Assembly: GCF_000020645.1 (NCBI RefSeq)
Contig: NC_011060.1
Location: forward strand, 1,316,501 to 1,380,500
Source of the DNA: Pelodictyon phaeoclathratiforme BU-1
GTDB lineage: Bacteria; Bacteroidota; Chlorobiia; Chlorobiales; Chlorobiaceae
DNA: 64,000 bases
Reading direction: 5' to 3'
This document shows, piece after piece, positions 15,778 through 23,920 of this stretch. Within the stretch, counting starts at the first letter, position 1. Each line of letters opens with the position of its first letter. The position numbers were made by a program, and so were the translations under genes. The notes beneath the pieces were generated by a model. The model searched no databases. It had not been told where the DNA came from and saw nothing but the letters and a program-made list of their open reading frames with translations.

Positions 15778-16584
15778 ATGATCTGCAAACAGCAATTTCC
15801 CTTTCGTTTCGGGACAAGTTCCTACATCATTCCTGCTGATATCATTCCTAATGTTGAGTTTCTCAAGGATAAGGTGGACGATATTGAGCTGGTACTCTTT
15901 GAGTCGGATGAATTCAGCAACCTGCCCTCTCCGGGGGATATGCAGAAGCTGGCGGAACTTGCCGAAGCCTCTGCACTGACCTATTCGGTGCACCTGCCGC
16001 TTGACGTCTATCTCGGCCATCCTGACCGCAGTGAGCGGGAACGCTCAGTCGGCAAATGCCTGAGAATTATCGAGCTGACCCGCGATTTGCCGAAATCAGC
16101 CTATGTCATGCATTTCGAAGCGGGGCCGGGTGTCGATATCAACGCATTTTCTGCAGATGAAAAGAGACTCTTTACGGAGGCACTTCACGATTCCATTTCG
16201 ATGCTTCTGAAGGGTACCGCTGTTCCGGCATCAGAATTCTGTGCTGAAAATCTCAACTACCCCTTCGAGCTTGTCTGGCCTGTGGTCGAAGCGTTCGGCC
16301 TCTCCGTTACGCTCGATGTTGGCCATCTTGAGTTCTACGGCTTTCCAACCGCAGAGTATCTTGAGCGTTACCTGCCTTATGCCAGGGTGCTGCACATGCA
16401 TGGCACGCTTGAGGGAAAGGATCACAACTCTCTCTCCTTCATGAAGCCTGAAGCGCTTGATCTGGTGATGAAAGCACTCACGGATGCGCCTGTACAAAGC
16501 AGGGTTTTTACCCTCGAAATTTTTTCGCAGGAGGATTTTGACTCCTCCTGCAGGGTGATGGAGCGGTTTGTACTCTCAGACTGA
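15778..16584 (+). CDS. cbiR: CbiR-like cobamide-remodelling hydrolase (AP-endonuclease-type TIM barrel)
   Basis: A 268-residue protein of the sugar phosphate isomerase / AP endonuclease 2 TIM-barrel superfamily. Likely metal ligands come in the order expected for that fold: His in YSVHLPLD near 79, His in VMHFEAGPG near 112, Glu in CAENLNYPFEL near 157, Asp and His in LDVGHLEFYG near 181-184, His in LHMHG near 207, and Glu in TLEIF near 251. CbiR, first described in Akkermansia, belongs to this superfamily and hydrolyses the phosphodiester of cobamides so that a new lower ligand can be attached. Its place as last gene of the riboswitch-controlled cobamide operon, 5 bases after btuD, supports that role. 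The family fold is firm; the CbiR assignment is inference from context and resemblance. Confidence 0.7.
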   Translation: MICKQQFPFRFGTSSYIIPADIIPNVEFLKDKVDDIELVLFESDEFSNLPSPGDMQKLAELAEASALTYSVHLPLDVYLGHPDRSERERSVGKCLRIIELTRDLPKSAYVMHFEAGPGVDINAFSADEKRLFTEALHDSISMLLKGTAVPASEFCAENLNYPFELVWPVVEAFGLSVTLDVGHLEFYGFPTAEYLERYLPYARVLHMHGTLEGKDHNSLSFMKPEALDLVMKALTDAPVQSRVFTLEIFSQEDFDSSCRVMERFVLSD

Positions 16585-16586
16585 TT

Positions 16587-16603
16587 GTATTACATTGTAA
16601 TAC
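16587..16603. promoter_or_regulatory. Palindromic operator candidate of the RHH toxin-antitoxin operon
   Basis: GTATTAC at 16587-16593 and GTAATAC at 16597-16603 form a perfect 7-base inverted repeat around ATT, 48 bases before the antitoxin ATG. Ribbon-helix-helix antitoxins commonly bind such AT-rich palindromes to repress their own operon. A strong ribosome site (AAGGAGGG) lies 16637-16644. Confidence 0.55.
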
Positions 16604-16650
16604 GTGAAAAGATATTTCAATGCAATTGAAGATAAGGAGGGCTTGATACT

Positions 16651-16869
16651 ATGAATACTGCGATATCGGTGAGATTGCCGGATGAGCTGGTGAAGCGGTT
16701 GGAGGGGATAGCGAAAGAGAGCGAGAGAAGTCGTTCCTTCATTATACAGAAGGCTTTGGAGTCCTGGGTTGAGGAGGTTTCTGATCTTCAGATAGCCTAT
16801 GACCGGCTTCATGATGCGGATGATCCTGTTATTTCGGACAAAGAGATGAGGGACTCTCTTGGCATATAG
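16651..16869 (+). CDS. Ribbon-helix-helix antitoxin (CopG/RelB-like)
   Basis: A 72-residue protein. TAISVRLPDELVKRLEGIAKE near residues 3-23 is a typical ribbon-helix-helix DNA-binding start, followed by SRSFIIQKALESWVEE, the second helix pair. The C-terminal half (ISDKEMRDSLGI at the end) would wrap the toxin. The start has a strong ribosome site. Its stop overlaps the toxin start by 11 bases, the usual coupling in RelBE/ParDE pairs. The palindrome at 16587 is a likely self-operator. Confidence 0.85.
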   Translation: MNTAISVRLPDELVKRLEGIAKESERSRSFIIQKALESWVEEVSDLQIAYDRLHDADDPVISDKEMRDSLGI

Positions 16870-17119
16870 TGTTGGTTACAAGAAGTCGGTTCAGTGCGAC
16901 CTACGGCAGTTATCCCGTTTGGATGCACAACGGATTTATGATCAGATTGAGCAAGAACTTGTCAAGAATCCAAAGTCAAATCCGCTTCTTAAAGGACGTT
17001 TTGTTGGCCTTCGGAAATATCGGGTTGGTGACTACCGTGTAATTTATTGTGTTTTGGATGAAGAGGTTATCATTTTGAGAATTGCCCATCGGCGAGATGT
17101 GTATAAGCGTGATATCTGA
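16859..17119 (+). CDS. RelE/ParE-superfamily toxin
   Basis: An 86-residue basic protein of the RelE/ParE fold: YSVGYKKSVQCDLRQL at the N-terminus, PLLKGRFVGLRKYRVGDYRVIYCV near 42-65 and VIILRIAHRRDVYKRD at the end, which carry the Arg/Tyr/His pattern of RelE-type mRNA interferases. It starts with TTG at 16859 inside the antitoxin gene, so its translation depends on the antitoxin reading. RelE and ParE differ in target (ribosome-bound mRNA versus gyrase); the GLRKYRVGDYR and HRRDVY text points to RelE-like. Confidence 0.85.
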   Translation: MAYSVGYKKSVQCDLRQLSRLDAQRIYDQIEQELVKNPKSNPLLKGRFVGLRKYRVGDYRVIYCVLDEEVIILRIAHRRDVYKRDI

Positions 17120-17132
17120 CAATTTATCTCTT

Positions 17133-18326
17133 ATGATTACAATAACCTCTCCCCTTGATTTCACCCTGCTGCCGCTCCCGTCAATTTATTTCGGTGCCGG
17201 GCGCTTTTCCCGGCTTGCGGAACTTGCCGGAAGCTTTGGTAAAAATATTCTGGTAGTCACCGGAAGTCGAGCTTTGCAGCGGTCAGGCCGTTTAACCTCT
17301 CTTTTTGATGGATTGCACCGTGACGGTTTACACTCCTTTCATCTTGTCGTTGACCGGGAACCCTCTCCGGAACTTGTTGACGGCGCTGTTTCATATTACC
17401 GTGAATTTTCTGTTGATGCTGTTCTGGCGGTCGGTGGGGGCAGTGTGCTTGATGCAGGCAAGGCCATTTCGGCCATGTTGCGTTATGATCTTCCGGTTGA
17501 GCGTTTTATCGAGGGGCAGGAGGGTTTCATGCAGCATGACGGGCGTAAGGTGCCCTTCATTGCTGTGCCGACAACATCGGGTACCGGAAGCGAGGTGACG
17601 AACAATGCGGTCATCAGCCGGGTTGGCCGGAACGGCTTCAAGCGTTCTCTCCGCCATGCAGCATTTGTGCCCGATATCGCCCTTGTTGATCCTGAACTCA
17701 TGGTGACCGTTTCACCGGAATTAACGGCGGCATCAGGGATGGACGCCTGTACCCAGCTTCTTGAAGCCTATACGTCGCCCTTTGCTACGCCTTATACCGA
17801 TGCCCTTGCCTGCAGCGGCCTTGAACATTTCAGTCGCTCCTTTCTTTCCGCCTGCACTGTCTGCTCAGGCGACAGCGCTGTGCGGGGTGACGTTGCCTAT
17901 GCCGCACTGATGTCGGGTATTGCGCTTGCCAATGCCGGTCTCGGGATTGTGCACGGCTTTGCTTCGTCTGTGGGTGGCCTGATCGACATACCGCACGGCA
18001 CACTCTGCGCCACCCTGCTTGCTGAAGCGACAAGGGAGAATGTCGCTCAACTCCGCGCAATTGATGGGAGTCACCCGGCTTTGCAGAAATATGCCAAAGC
18101 TGGCGTCATACTCTCGGGAGTTGCCGCAAAGGATGTTCCTGCAGGCTGCGAACGTCTGGTCGAAACGCTTGAAGAGTGGCAGGAGAGCCTCTCTTTTCCC
18201 CGGTTGCGCAGTTATGGGCTCAATCTGGAAGATCTTGATGGTATTGTCACTGCTACCCGCAGCAAAAGCAATGCCGTTGTGCTTGACCATGCCGCCATGA
18301 AACGGATTCTCTCAAAGCGGTTGTGA
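17133..18326 (+). CDS. Iron-containing alcohol dehydrogenase
   Basis: A 397-residue group III dehydrogenase. LPSIYFGAGRFSRL near the N-terminus and DAVLAVGGGSVLDAGKAI near 92-109 form the NAD(P) site; PTTSGTGSEVTNNAVI near 145-160 is the family signature. The metal is held by residues in ASGMDACTQLLEAYTS (Asp and His-equivalent region near 200) and GIVHGFASSVGG with two His further on near 270 and PHGTLCATLL. The frame opens upstream at 17082 inside the toxin gene; ATG 17133 (MITITSPLDF) fits the family length better. Substrate cannot be told; it lies between the cobamide operon and a SET-domain gene and need not belong to either. Confidence 0.85.
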   Translation: MITITSPLDFTLLPLPSIYFGAGRFSRLAELAGSFGKNILVVTGSRALQRSGRLTSLFDGLHRDGLHSFHLVVDREPSPELVDGAVSYYREFSVDAVLAVGGGSVLDAGKAISAMLRYDLPVERFIEGQEGFMQHDGRKVPFIAVPTTSGTGSEVTNNAVISRVGRNGFKRSLRHAAFVPDIALVDPELMVTVSPELTAASGMDACTQLLEAYTSPFATPYTDALACSGLEHFSRSFLSACTVCSGDSAVRGDVAYAALMSGIALANAGLGIVHGFASSVGGLIDIPHGTLCATLLAEATRENVAQLRAIDGSHPALQKYAKAGVILSGVAAKDVPAGCERLVETLEEWQESLSFPRLRSYGLNLEDLDGIVTATRSKSNAVVLDHAAMKRILSKRL

Positions 18327-18335
18327 ATTTGTGCA

Positions 18336-18791
18336 TCATGCCCTGGTGCTCCACCAGTCATCTCCGTAGGTGTAGAAGAGCTCTTCACCCTCGTTGATAT
18401 TGCGTAACGCATAGAGGACAAGTTCCACCCCGAGTGCTCCCTGCTCTCGGTAGTAAGCGACGTTGGGTGTCGATGAATGGTTGAAGAGCATACCGTTGCC
18501 CATCACCACAAGGCGGGCGCTTTCTGTGCTGCCGTAAAAGACATAGTTCAGCAGTTCACCCCCGACGTCCTGATCGGTCACCTCAAGGGCAGGGCAGCGC
18601 TCAATAATGTCGCCCTCACTGATCTTTTTCAGGGCAAACGCTCCCCGTCCGCTGACGGTTGATGCTCCGATCGTAACCACTCCTCTCTGGCCTGCGAAAT
18701 TTTTTTTTGCAAGGAAAAAGCCGATTGCACTACCGGCGATCATGCCAATAAGAAGCATGACGGGAATGATAACGAACATGTTGATGTTCAT
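18336..18791 (-). CDS. Membrane-anchored SET-domain protein (putative protein lysine methyltransferase)
   Basis: A 151-residue protein. Residues 5-28 form a transmembrane helix (VIIPVMLLIGMIAGSAIGFF). The rest is a compact SET domain: SGRGAFALKKISEGDIIE near 47-64 is the start, LFNHSSTPNV near 102-111 contains the AdoMet-binding NHS motif, and INEGEELFYTYGDDWW near 133-148 includes the active-site Tyr. The pre-SET and post-SET zinc sites of eukaryotic enzymes are absent, as in small bacterial members. Substrate is unknown. It converges with the alcohol dehydrogenase with a 9-base gap. Confidence 0.82.
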   Translation of the reverse strand: MNINMFVIIPVMLLIGMIAGSAIGFFLAKKNFAGQRGVVTIGASTVSGRGAFALKKISEGDIIERCPALEVTDQDVGGELLNYVFYGSTESARLVVMGNGMLFNHSSTPNVAYYREQGALGVELVLYALRNINEGEELFYTYGDDWWSTRA

Positions 18792-19015
18792 AAGCTTGGA
18801 GCAGGGTTGGAAAAAGGACGCGCCGAAGCTGAAGCTGAAGCCACCCGGCAGGTTCGTCGTGAAAATTCATGGAAAATAGCAATATTTCAGGGGTTGCAAG
18901 AGCGATCAGCAGAAGATTCTCAAGCACTTGTCTTGTTGATACAGAGAAAAAGAGCGCTTATTCTTATATTTTGTTTTCAACTTTAAATACTAAACCATTA
19001 AATCCGGATACAGAA

Positions 19016-19354
19016 ATGTCTGCTGTTTCAAAAAAAACGGTTTCCAGTGCCGCTGCAATGGGGAAAGAAGAGCAGGAAAGCCTGGAGCGAAACCGGAAAA
19101 GGGCTCTCTACCAGGCAACAATTGAGCAAATCGTTGAGGGTTGGGCCGTAGGCAAGCCGATACTTGAGTCTACCGGTAAGCCGAGTGGCTATTACCGTCT
19201 CACCAATTATCTTCGTCAATACATCATTGAGCATGAGAGTCTGCCGAAAGGGATTCACACCATGCCTGAAGGACGGGACAGCTTCAATAACATTGAACCC
19301 TCTTTTCCGGTTGATTTCAATAGTATCATTGGGGATATTACTTTGCCCGAATGA
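19016..19354 (+). CDS. Conserved-looking hypothetical protein
   Basis: A 112-residue soluble protein from ATG 19016 (MSAVSKKTVSSAAAM). The frame is open to 18869, but the upstream part is low in protein-like character. An acidic/basic helical stretch (KEEQESLERNRKRALYQATIEQIVEGW) is followed by YYRLTNYLRQYIIEHESLPKG and ends PVDFNSIIGDITLPE. I do not recognise a family. It sits just before a toxin-antitoxin pair in the same direction, with 126 bases between, so it need not be part of it. Confidence 0.5.
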   Translation: MSAVSKKTVSSAAAMGKEEQESLERNRKRALYQATIEQIVEGWAVGKPILESTGKPSGYYRLTNYLRQYIIEHESLPKGIHTMPEGRDSFNNIEPSFPVDFNSIIGDITLPE

Positions 19355-19480
19355 GAGGCTCATGCCATGCTTCCCGTGAACTGAACTTTCATTTGTTTCG
19401 TATCGAAACTTTTTGTGCTTTTTTTTGTTATTGTTCCTTACTGTTATGTAAGAATTAATGTAAAGAGTAAGAGGGTTTAG

Positions 19481-19729
19481 ATGTCTATTGCAACACTGAC
19501 AAGCAAAGGTCAGGTGACCATACCGAAAGAGGTTCGTGAGATTTTTGGACTGCATTCGGGAGACAAGCTTGATTTTTCATGCGATCATGGGGGACACATC
19601 GTTGTCACTCCAATTAAGAAAAATGTTGATGAGCTTTTTGGTAAGCTGTATAATCCGGAAAGAAAAGCTCTTTCAACTGAGGCCATCAATAAAGCGATTC
19701 GGCAAAAATTCCGACAGCAAGAGTTGTGA
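19481..19729 (+). CDS. AbrB/SpoVT-type antitoxin
   Basis: An 82-residue protein with ATLTSKGQVTIPKEVREIF at residues 4-22, the swapped-hairpin AbrB DNA-binding signature, then GLHSGDKLDFSCDHGGHIVVTP. The tail (KALSTEAINKAIRQKFRQQ) is the likely toxin-binding arm. Its stop overlaps the PIN-domain gene by four bases (GTGA). The upstream 126 bases are AT-rich and include TTACTGTTATGTAA near 19438-19451, a possible operator. Confidence 0.88.
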   Translation: MSIATLTSKGQVTIPKEVREIFGLHSGDKLDFSCDHGGHIVVTPIKKNVDELFGKLYNPERKALSTEAINKAIRQKFRQQEL

Positions 19730-20127
19730 ATGCCCTCGATACCAATATTCTTGTCCGATTTCTTGTCCGTGACGATGCCGGGCAGGCTGATCGTGTCTAT
19801 CGGTTGTTTAAAACTGCCGAGACGGAGAAAACAGCTTTCCTTGTTTCAATTCCTGTTCTTCTTGAACTGATCTGGGTGCTCGATTCTGCTTATGAAATTC
19901 AACGGCAAGAAATTCTTGATGCTCTTGGAGAGCTTTTGCTGCTTCCCATTCTTGTCTTTGATGCTCAGTCAGCCGTAAGCTCTTTTATTGCAGATGCTCG
20001 CAAAAATAATCTTGATCTTTCGGATCTCTTGATCGCCTTTGATGCTGTATCGTCCGGCTGTGAACAGGTGTTGACGTTCGATAAAAAGGCAGCAAAATCA
20101 GATCTATTTGCACTCCTTGTGGAGTAG
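19726..20127 (+). CDS. PIN-domain toxin (VapC-like ribonuclease)
   Basis: A 133-residue PIN-domain protein. Acidic active-site residues are in order: Asp in ALDTNILVRFLVRDD near residue 4, Glu in LLELIWVLDS near 46, Asp in LSDLLIAFDA near 98-105 and Asp in LTFDKKAAKSD near 117. It would cut RNA in a Mg-dependent manner when free of its antitoxin. Start is GTG at 19726, overlapping the AbrB-type antitoxin stop. Length is normal for VapC. Confidence 0.88.
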   Translation: MNALDTNILVRFLVRDDAGQADRVYRLFKTAETEKTAFLVSIPVLLELIWVLDSAYEIQRQEILDALGELLLLPILVFDAQSAVSSFIADARKNNLDLSDLLIAFDAVSSGCEQVLTFDKKAAKSDLFALLVE

Positions 20128-20289
20128 GTGTCAACGAAGCAAACAGCTTGCACGTTGGTTGCAGCTCATTTTCTGAGGTTGCCTAGGATTTATGTGCGAT
20201 TGAACCCAGAGGCATGGTTGAACTTCAGGCTGAAGTATAAACGCAAGCAATAAAATAAATTATTCAAAGAAATAGATGGAGGAGGGCAT

Positions 20290-20685
20290 ATGAACACACG
20301 GGAGTTATCACCCTGTTTTGTCACAAAGGATGTGGATGCCTGCCGCGATTTTTACCAGCGACACTTCTCGGCAACAGCCATTTTTGATTGCGGCTGGTAT
20401 CTCAACATGCGTATTGGAGGCGATGGCTCTTCGATTCAGTTCATGCAGCCGCAGGATGGTATGGTTGAATACGGTGCAGAGGGGGTTATGCTCAACTTCA
20501 GGGTTGACGATGTCGATGCAGAATATGCAAGGCTTGTGAGCGAGGGGGTTGCACTGGCCATGCCGCTTGAAGATCATCCATGGGGCGACCGGGGATTTTC
20601 GATTATCGATCCCATTGGAACAGCTCTCTACATCTACTCTGATCGGGAACCGTCGGATGAATTCAGGCAATACTATACCTCCTGA
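20290..20685 (+). CDS. VOC-family (glyoxalase / bleomycin-resistance-like) protein
   Basis: A 131-residue protein with the beta-alpha-beta-beta-beta pattern of the vicinal oxygen chelate fold: LSPCFVTKDVDACRDFYQRHF near residues 5-25 and LNFRVDDVDAEYARLVSEGV near 69-88, ending DPIGTALYIYSD. Enzymatic metal ligands are not clear (no His-x-Glu pair at the usual places), so it may be a binding protein. ATGGAGGAGGG before the start is a strong ribosome site. No co-transcribed partner is evident. Confidence 0.75.
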   Translation: MNTRELSPCFVTKDVDACRDFYQRHFSATAIFDCGWYLNMRIGGDGSSIQFMQPQDGMVEYGAEGVMLNFRVDDVDAEYARLVSEGVALAMPLEDHPWGDRGFSIIDPIGTALYIYSDREPSDEFRQYYTS

Positions 20686-20743
20686 CAACGGCGACCCTGC
20701 CGATCACCTGATATAAACGGAAGGTTCCTTGAATTTGTAAGAT

Positions 20744-20848
20744 GACGCAAGTACACGTAGTCAACAACGTCCCCCTATTGAAATGAAAAGTTCTCAAGTG
20801 GTTGATTCCTCTGTTGACGTAAGTGCTAATAGTCAACAACGTCCCCCT
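20744..20848 (+). repeat. Duplicated 33-base tract at the 5-prime end of the ABC ATPase gene
   Basis: TAGTCAACAACGTCCCCCT occurs exactly at 20758-20776 and 20830-20848; similarity extends left to GACG at 20744 and 20816. The offset is 72 bases (24 codons), and both copies read SQQRPP in the frame of the ATPase gene, though the first lies upstream of the ATG at 20783. Confidence 0.85.
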
Positions 20849-21544
20849 GTGTTGAGGATTAGTGATTTGTCGAAGTTTTATATGATGGGGGAGGTGCGGG
20901 TTGATGCTTTGAAGCATATTTCGCTTGAGTTTCATGCGGGGGAGCTGGCGGTGCTGCTGGGGGCTTCGGGGAGCGGGAAATCGACGCTGCTTAATATTAT
21001 CGGGGGGCTTGATGTGCCCTCTTCGGGGAAACTTTTTTTTCATGGGAGAGAGATGACTGCGGCCACGGAGGCGGAGCTGACGGCCTATCGTCGTCGTTCG
21101 ATTGGCTTTGTGTTCCAGTTCTACAATCTGATTTCAAGCCTTTCGGCGCTTGAAAATGTGCAGCTTGTGACCGAGATTGCCGATAATCCCATGCCTGCAG
21201 AGGAGGCCTTGCGGCTGGTGGATCTTGGCCATCGTCTGAACCATTTTCCAGCACAGCTTTCCGGCGGGGAGCAGCAGCGGGTGGCGATAGCGCGGGCGGT
21301 TGCGAAGCGGCCTGAGCTGTTGCTGTGTGATGAGCCTACCGGGGCGCTTGATTTCCAGACGGGAAAACTGGTGCTTGATGTGATCGAGAAGGTCAATCGG
21401 GAAATCGGTACGACAACGCTTGTTATTACCCATAATGCTTCGATTGCGGGGATGGCTGACCGGGTTGTGCGTCTGCGGAGCGGGGAAATTTCTGAGGAGA
21501 GGAGGAACCTTACCCGGCTGTCACCTTCTGAACTGGTCTGGTAG
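20783..21544 (+). CDS. ABC transporter ATPase, MacB/LolD family
   Basis: A 253-residue ATPase for the exporter encoded by the next two genes. Walker A GASGSGKSTLLNIIGGLD near residues 57-74, Q-loop region GFVFQFYNLIS near 109-119, signature LSGGEQQRVAIARAV near 158-172, Walker B LLLCDEPTGALD near 178-189, and the switch His in VITHNASI. The LDxPSSGxxxFxG spacing and YRRRSIGFVFQ are typical of the MacB/LolD/FtsE group. The first 22 residues (MKSSQVVDSSVDVSANSQQR) are an unusual extension derived from the duplicated tract; the family normally begins near LRISDLSKFY. Confidence 0.9.
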   Translation: MKSSQVVDSSVDVSANSQQRPPVLRISDLSKFYMMGEVRVDALKHISLEFHAGELAVLLGASGSGKSTLLNIIGGLDVPSSGKLFFHGREMTAATEAELTAYRRRSIGFVFQFYNLISSLSALENVQLVTEIADNPMPAEEALRLVDLGHRLNHFPAQLSGGEQQRVAIARAVAKRPELLLCDEPTGALDFQTGKLVLDVIEKVNREIGTTTLVITHNASIAGMADRVVRLRSGEISEERRNLTRLSPSELVW

Positions 21545-21553
21545 AGAGTTCAG

Positions 21554-23917
21554 ATGAAACAACTTCAGAGAAAGCTACTGCGCGAACTGATGCGCCTCAA
21601 GGGTCAGATGCTTGCTGTTGCGGCGGTGGTGGCCTGCGGTATTTCGGTTTTTGTCTCCATGAGCAGCGTGAAGCATTCACTTGAGGTTTCGCGGCAGCGC
21701 TATTACAACAGCTATCGCTTTGCGGATGTTTTTGTGCAGGTGAAGCGTGCACCGGAGTTTTACCGCGAAACGGTGAGTCGTATTCCGGGGGTGGCATCGG
21801 TCAGCACTCGCATTACGGCTGACGTTACCCTCGATGTTCCGGGGCTGGACGAACCGGCTACAGCCCGGCTGGTTTCGATTCCCGACTATCGTACGCCGAT
21901 GCTGAATGATCTTTTTCTGAAAAAAGGGCGCTATATCGAGCCGGGCAAACCTGATGAGGTGATTGCGAGCAAGCCCTTTCTCGAAGCTAACCACCTTGTT
22001 CCCGGCGACCGGATCAGTGCGGTGATTAACGGTCGAAAGCGGAGTCTGCTGATTGTCGGCATGGGGCTCTCACCCGAATATATCTATGAGGTGCAGCCCG
22101 GCTCCTTTTTCCCCGACAAGCGGCGTTTCGGGATTTTCTGGATGGGGCGTCGCTCGCTGGAGTCTGCGCTCGACATGAGCGGAGCGTTCAACGACCTTTC
22201 GCTGACGCTTGCTCATGGGGCATCGGAAAAAGATGTCATCATGCGTCTCGACACTCTCTTTAAACGCTATGGTTCGCTTGGTGCCTATGGACGCAGCGAG
22301 CAGCTTTCCGATCGATTCATTGTCGATGAGATCAAGCAGGTCGGCATTCAGATTACCTTTCTTCCGGTTGTCTTTCTCGCTGTGGCAGTTTTTCTGCTCA
22401 ATATTGTGCTTCGCCGTATTGTTGCCACCCAGCGCGACCAGATTGCCGTGCTCAAGGCTATCGGCTACTCCAATGAGGATGTCGGGTTGCACTATCTGGG
22501 GTTTGCCATGATTCCTACCGCTTTTGGGGCGGTTGTGGGTACGCTGTTTGGAGCGTGGCTTGGCAGGGGGCTGATGAACATCTATGCCGATTTCTATAAT
22601 TTTGCGGAGCTGGTCTATTACTTCCGTTTCGAGGATGTTGCCCTCTCGGTTCTTTTGAGTTTTGCTGCAGCCATTTTTGGCGCGCTTGGTGCGGTGCGCA
22701 AGGCGGTGCAGCTTCCTCCGGCTGAGGCGATGCGCCCGGACTCCCCGGTGCTCTACAAGCCGGGTATATTTGATCGAGAGTCGTTGCGAAAAAAAATTCC
22801 GGTATCACTGCGGATTATTGTGCGTAACCTGGAGCGCCGCCCCTGGAAAGCCGTGCTTTCTGTGCTGATGACCTCCCTTTCTGTCGCGATTCTCATTGCC
22901 GGTCGCTATACCTATGACTCTCTTGACCGGATGATTCAGGTGGAGTTTACCCGCAAACATCGCGAGGATGTTACCGTGATTTTCAATAATCCCATGCCTC
23001 CTTCGGTACGCTATACCATTGCGTCGCTTGACGGTGTGCTTGAACATGAATATTATCGTGAAGAGCCGGTGAAGATGCGTTTCGGTCATCGTATCCGTCG
23101 GCAGTCGATCAAGGGAATGGAGTCTGCCGAGGGGTTGCAGCGGCTGGTTGACAAGGCAAACCGACAGTGCAGCTTGCCTCCTGACGGCATTGTGCTGACC
23201 TCAACGCTTGCGACGCTTCTTGGTGTTGGGCCGGGCGACAAGCTGCAGATCGAGTTTCTGCAGGGCAGGCAGCGTCATGCCGAGCTTCTTGTCAGTGGAA
23301 CCATTGATGAAATTCTTGGCCTCTCGGCCTACATGAACCTTGGTGCGCTGAACCGTCTGGCAGGCGATGGCGGGGCTCTGAATGCGGCATATCTGCGTCT
23401 TGATCAGGCAAAGGCCGGGAAGCTCTACACAACCTTCAAGGGTATGCCGGGAGTTTCCGGCATCATGATGCTGAAGGCGATGAAGGAGAGTTTTGATGAG
23501 CTGATTGCCCAGAGTATGAACACCTCGACCGTCATTCTCACCTCTTTTGCCTGTGTGCTTGCCTTTGCGGTGGTTTACAATGGCGCCCGCATCTCGCTTT
23601 CCGAGCGGGCACGAGAACTGACAAGCCTCCGGGTGCTCGGTATGACAAAAGGGGAAATTTCCTTTATTTTGCTTGGTGAACAGGCTCTGCTTACCAGTGC
23701 TGCCGTACCGCTTGGCTTTTTGATTGGTATCGGGCTCTCTGCACTGCTCGCCCATGCGCTCAGTTCAGAACTCTATCGGCTCCCTTTGGTGTTCAGCGCC
23801 TTTAACTTTCTCTTTGCCTTTATGGTTATTGTTCTTGTCTCGGTTGTCTCCGCTCTCCTGGTCAGAAAGCGGCTTACGGAGCTTGATCTTGTCGAGGTTT
23901 TAAAAACAAGGGAATAG
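21554..23917 (+). CDS. ABC exporter permease with two FtsX domains (MacB-like)
   Basis: A 787-residue membrane protein: a first helix at about residues 14-35, a large periplasmic MacB-type domain, a block of three helices near 265-390 (ITFLPVVFLAVAVFLLNIVLRR, HYLGFAMIPTAFGAVVGTLFGAWLG), a second periplasmic domain, and a final block of helices near 660-780. The cytoplasmic loop text ATQRDQIAVLKAIGYSN and ERARELTSLRVLGMTKGE marks both FtsX cores. With the ATPase before and the adaptor after it forms a tripartite-type exporter; no outer membrane TolC-like gene is adjacent. Substrate unknown. Gaps of 9 and 3 bases to the neighbours indicate one operon. Confidence 0.9.
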   Translation: MKQLQRKLLRELMRLKGQMLAVAAVVACGISVFVSMSSVKHSLEVSRQRYYNSYRFADVFVQVKRAPEFYRETVSRIPGVASVSTRITADVTLDVPGLDEPATARLVSIPDYRTPMLNDLFLKKGRYIEPGKPDEVIASKPFLEANHLVPGDRISAVINGRKRSLLIVGMGLSPEYIYEVQPGSFFPDKRRFGIFWMGRRSLESALDMSGAFNDLSLTLAHGASEKDVIMRLDTLFKRYGSLGAYGRSEQLSDRFIVDEIKQVGIQITFLPVVFLAVAVFLLNIVLRRIVATQRDQIAVLKAIGYSNEDVGLHYLGFAMIPTAFGAVVGTLFGAWLGRGLMNIYADFYNFAELVYYFRFEDVALSVLLSFAAAIFGALGAVRKAVQLPPAEAMRPDSPVLYKPGIFDRESLRKKIPVSLRIIVRNLERRPWKAVLSVLMTSLSVAILIAGRYTYDSLDRMIQVEFTRKHREDVTVIFNNPMPPSVRYTIASLDGVLEHEYYREEPVKMRFGHRIRRQSIKGMESAEGLQRLVDKANRQCSLPPDGIVLTSTLATLLGVGPGDKLQIEFLQGRQRHAELLVSGTIDEILGLSAYMNLGALNRLAGDGGALNAAYLRLDQAKAGKLYTTFKGMPGVSGIMMLKAMKESFDELIAQSMNTSTVILTSFACVLAFAVVYNGARISLSERARELTSLRVLGMTKGEISFILLGEQALLTSAAVPLGFLIGIGLSALLAHALSSELYRLPLVFSAFNFLFAFMVIVLVSVVSALLVRKRLTELDLVEVLKTRE

Positions 23918-23920
23918 ATT

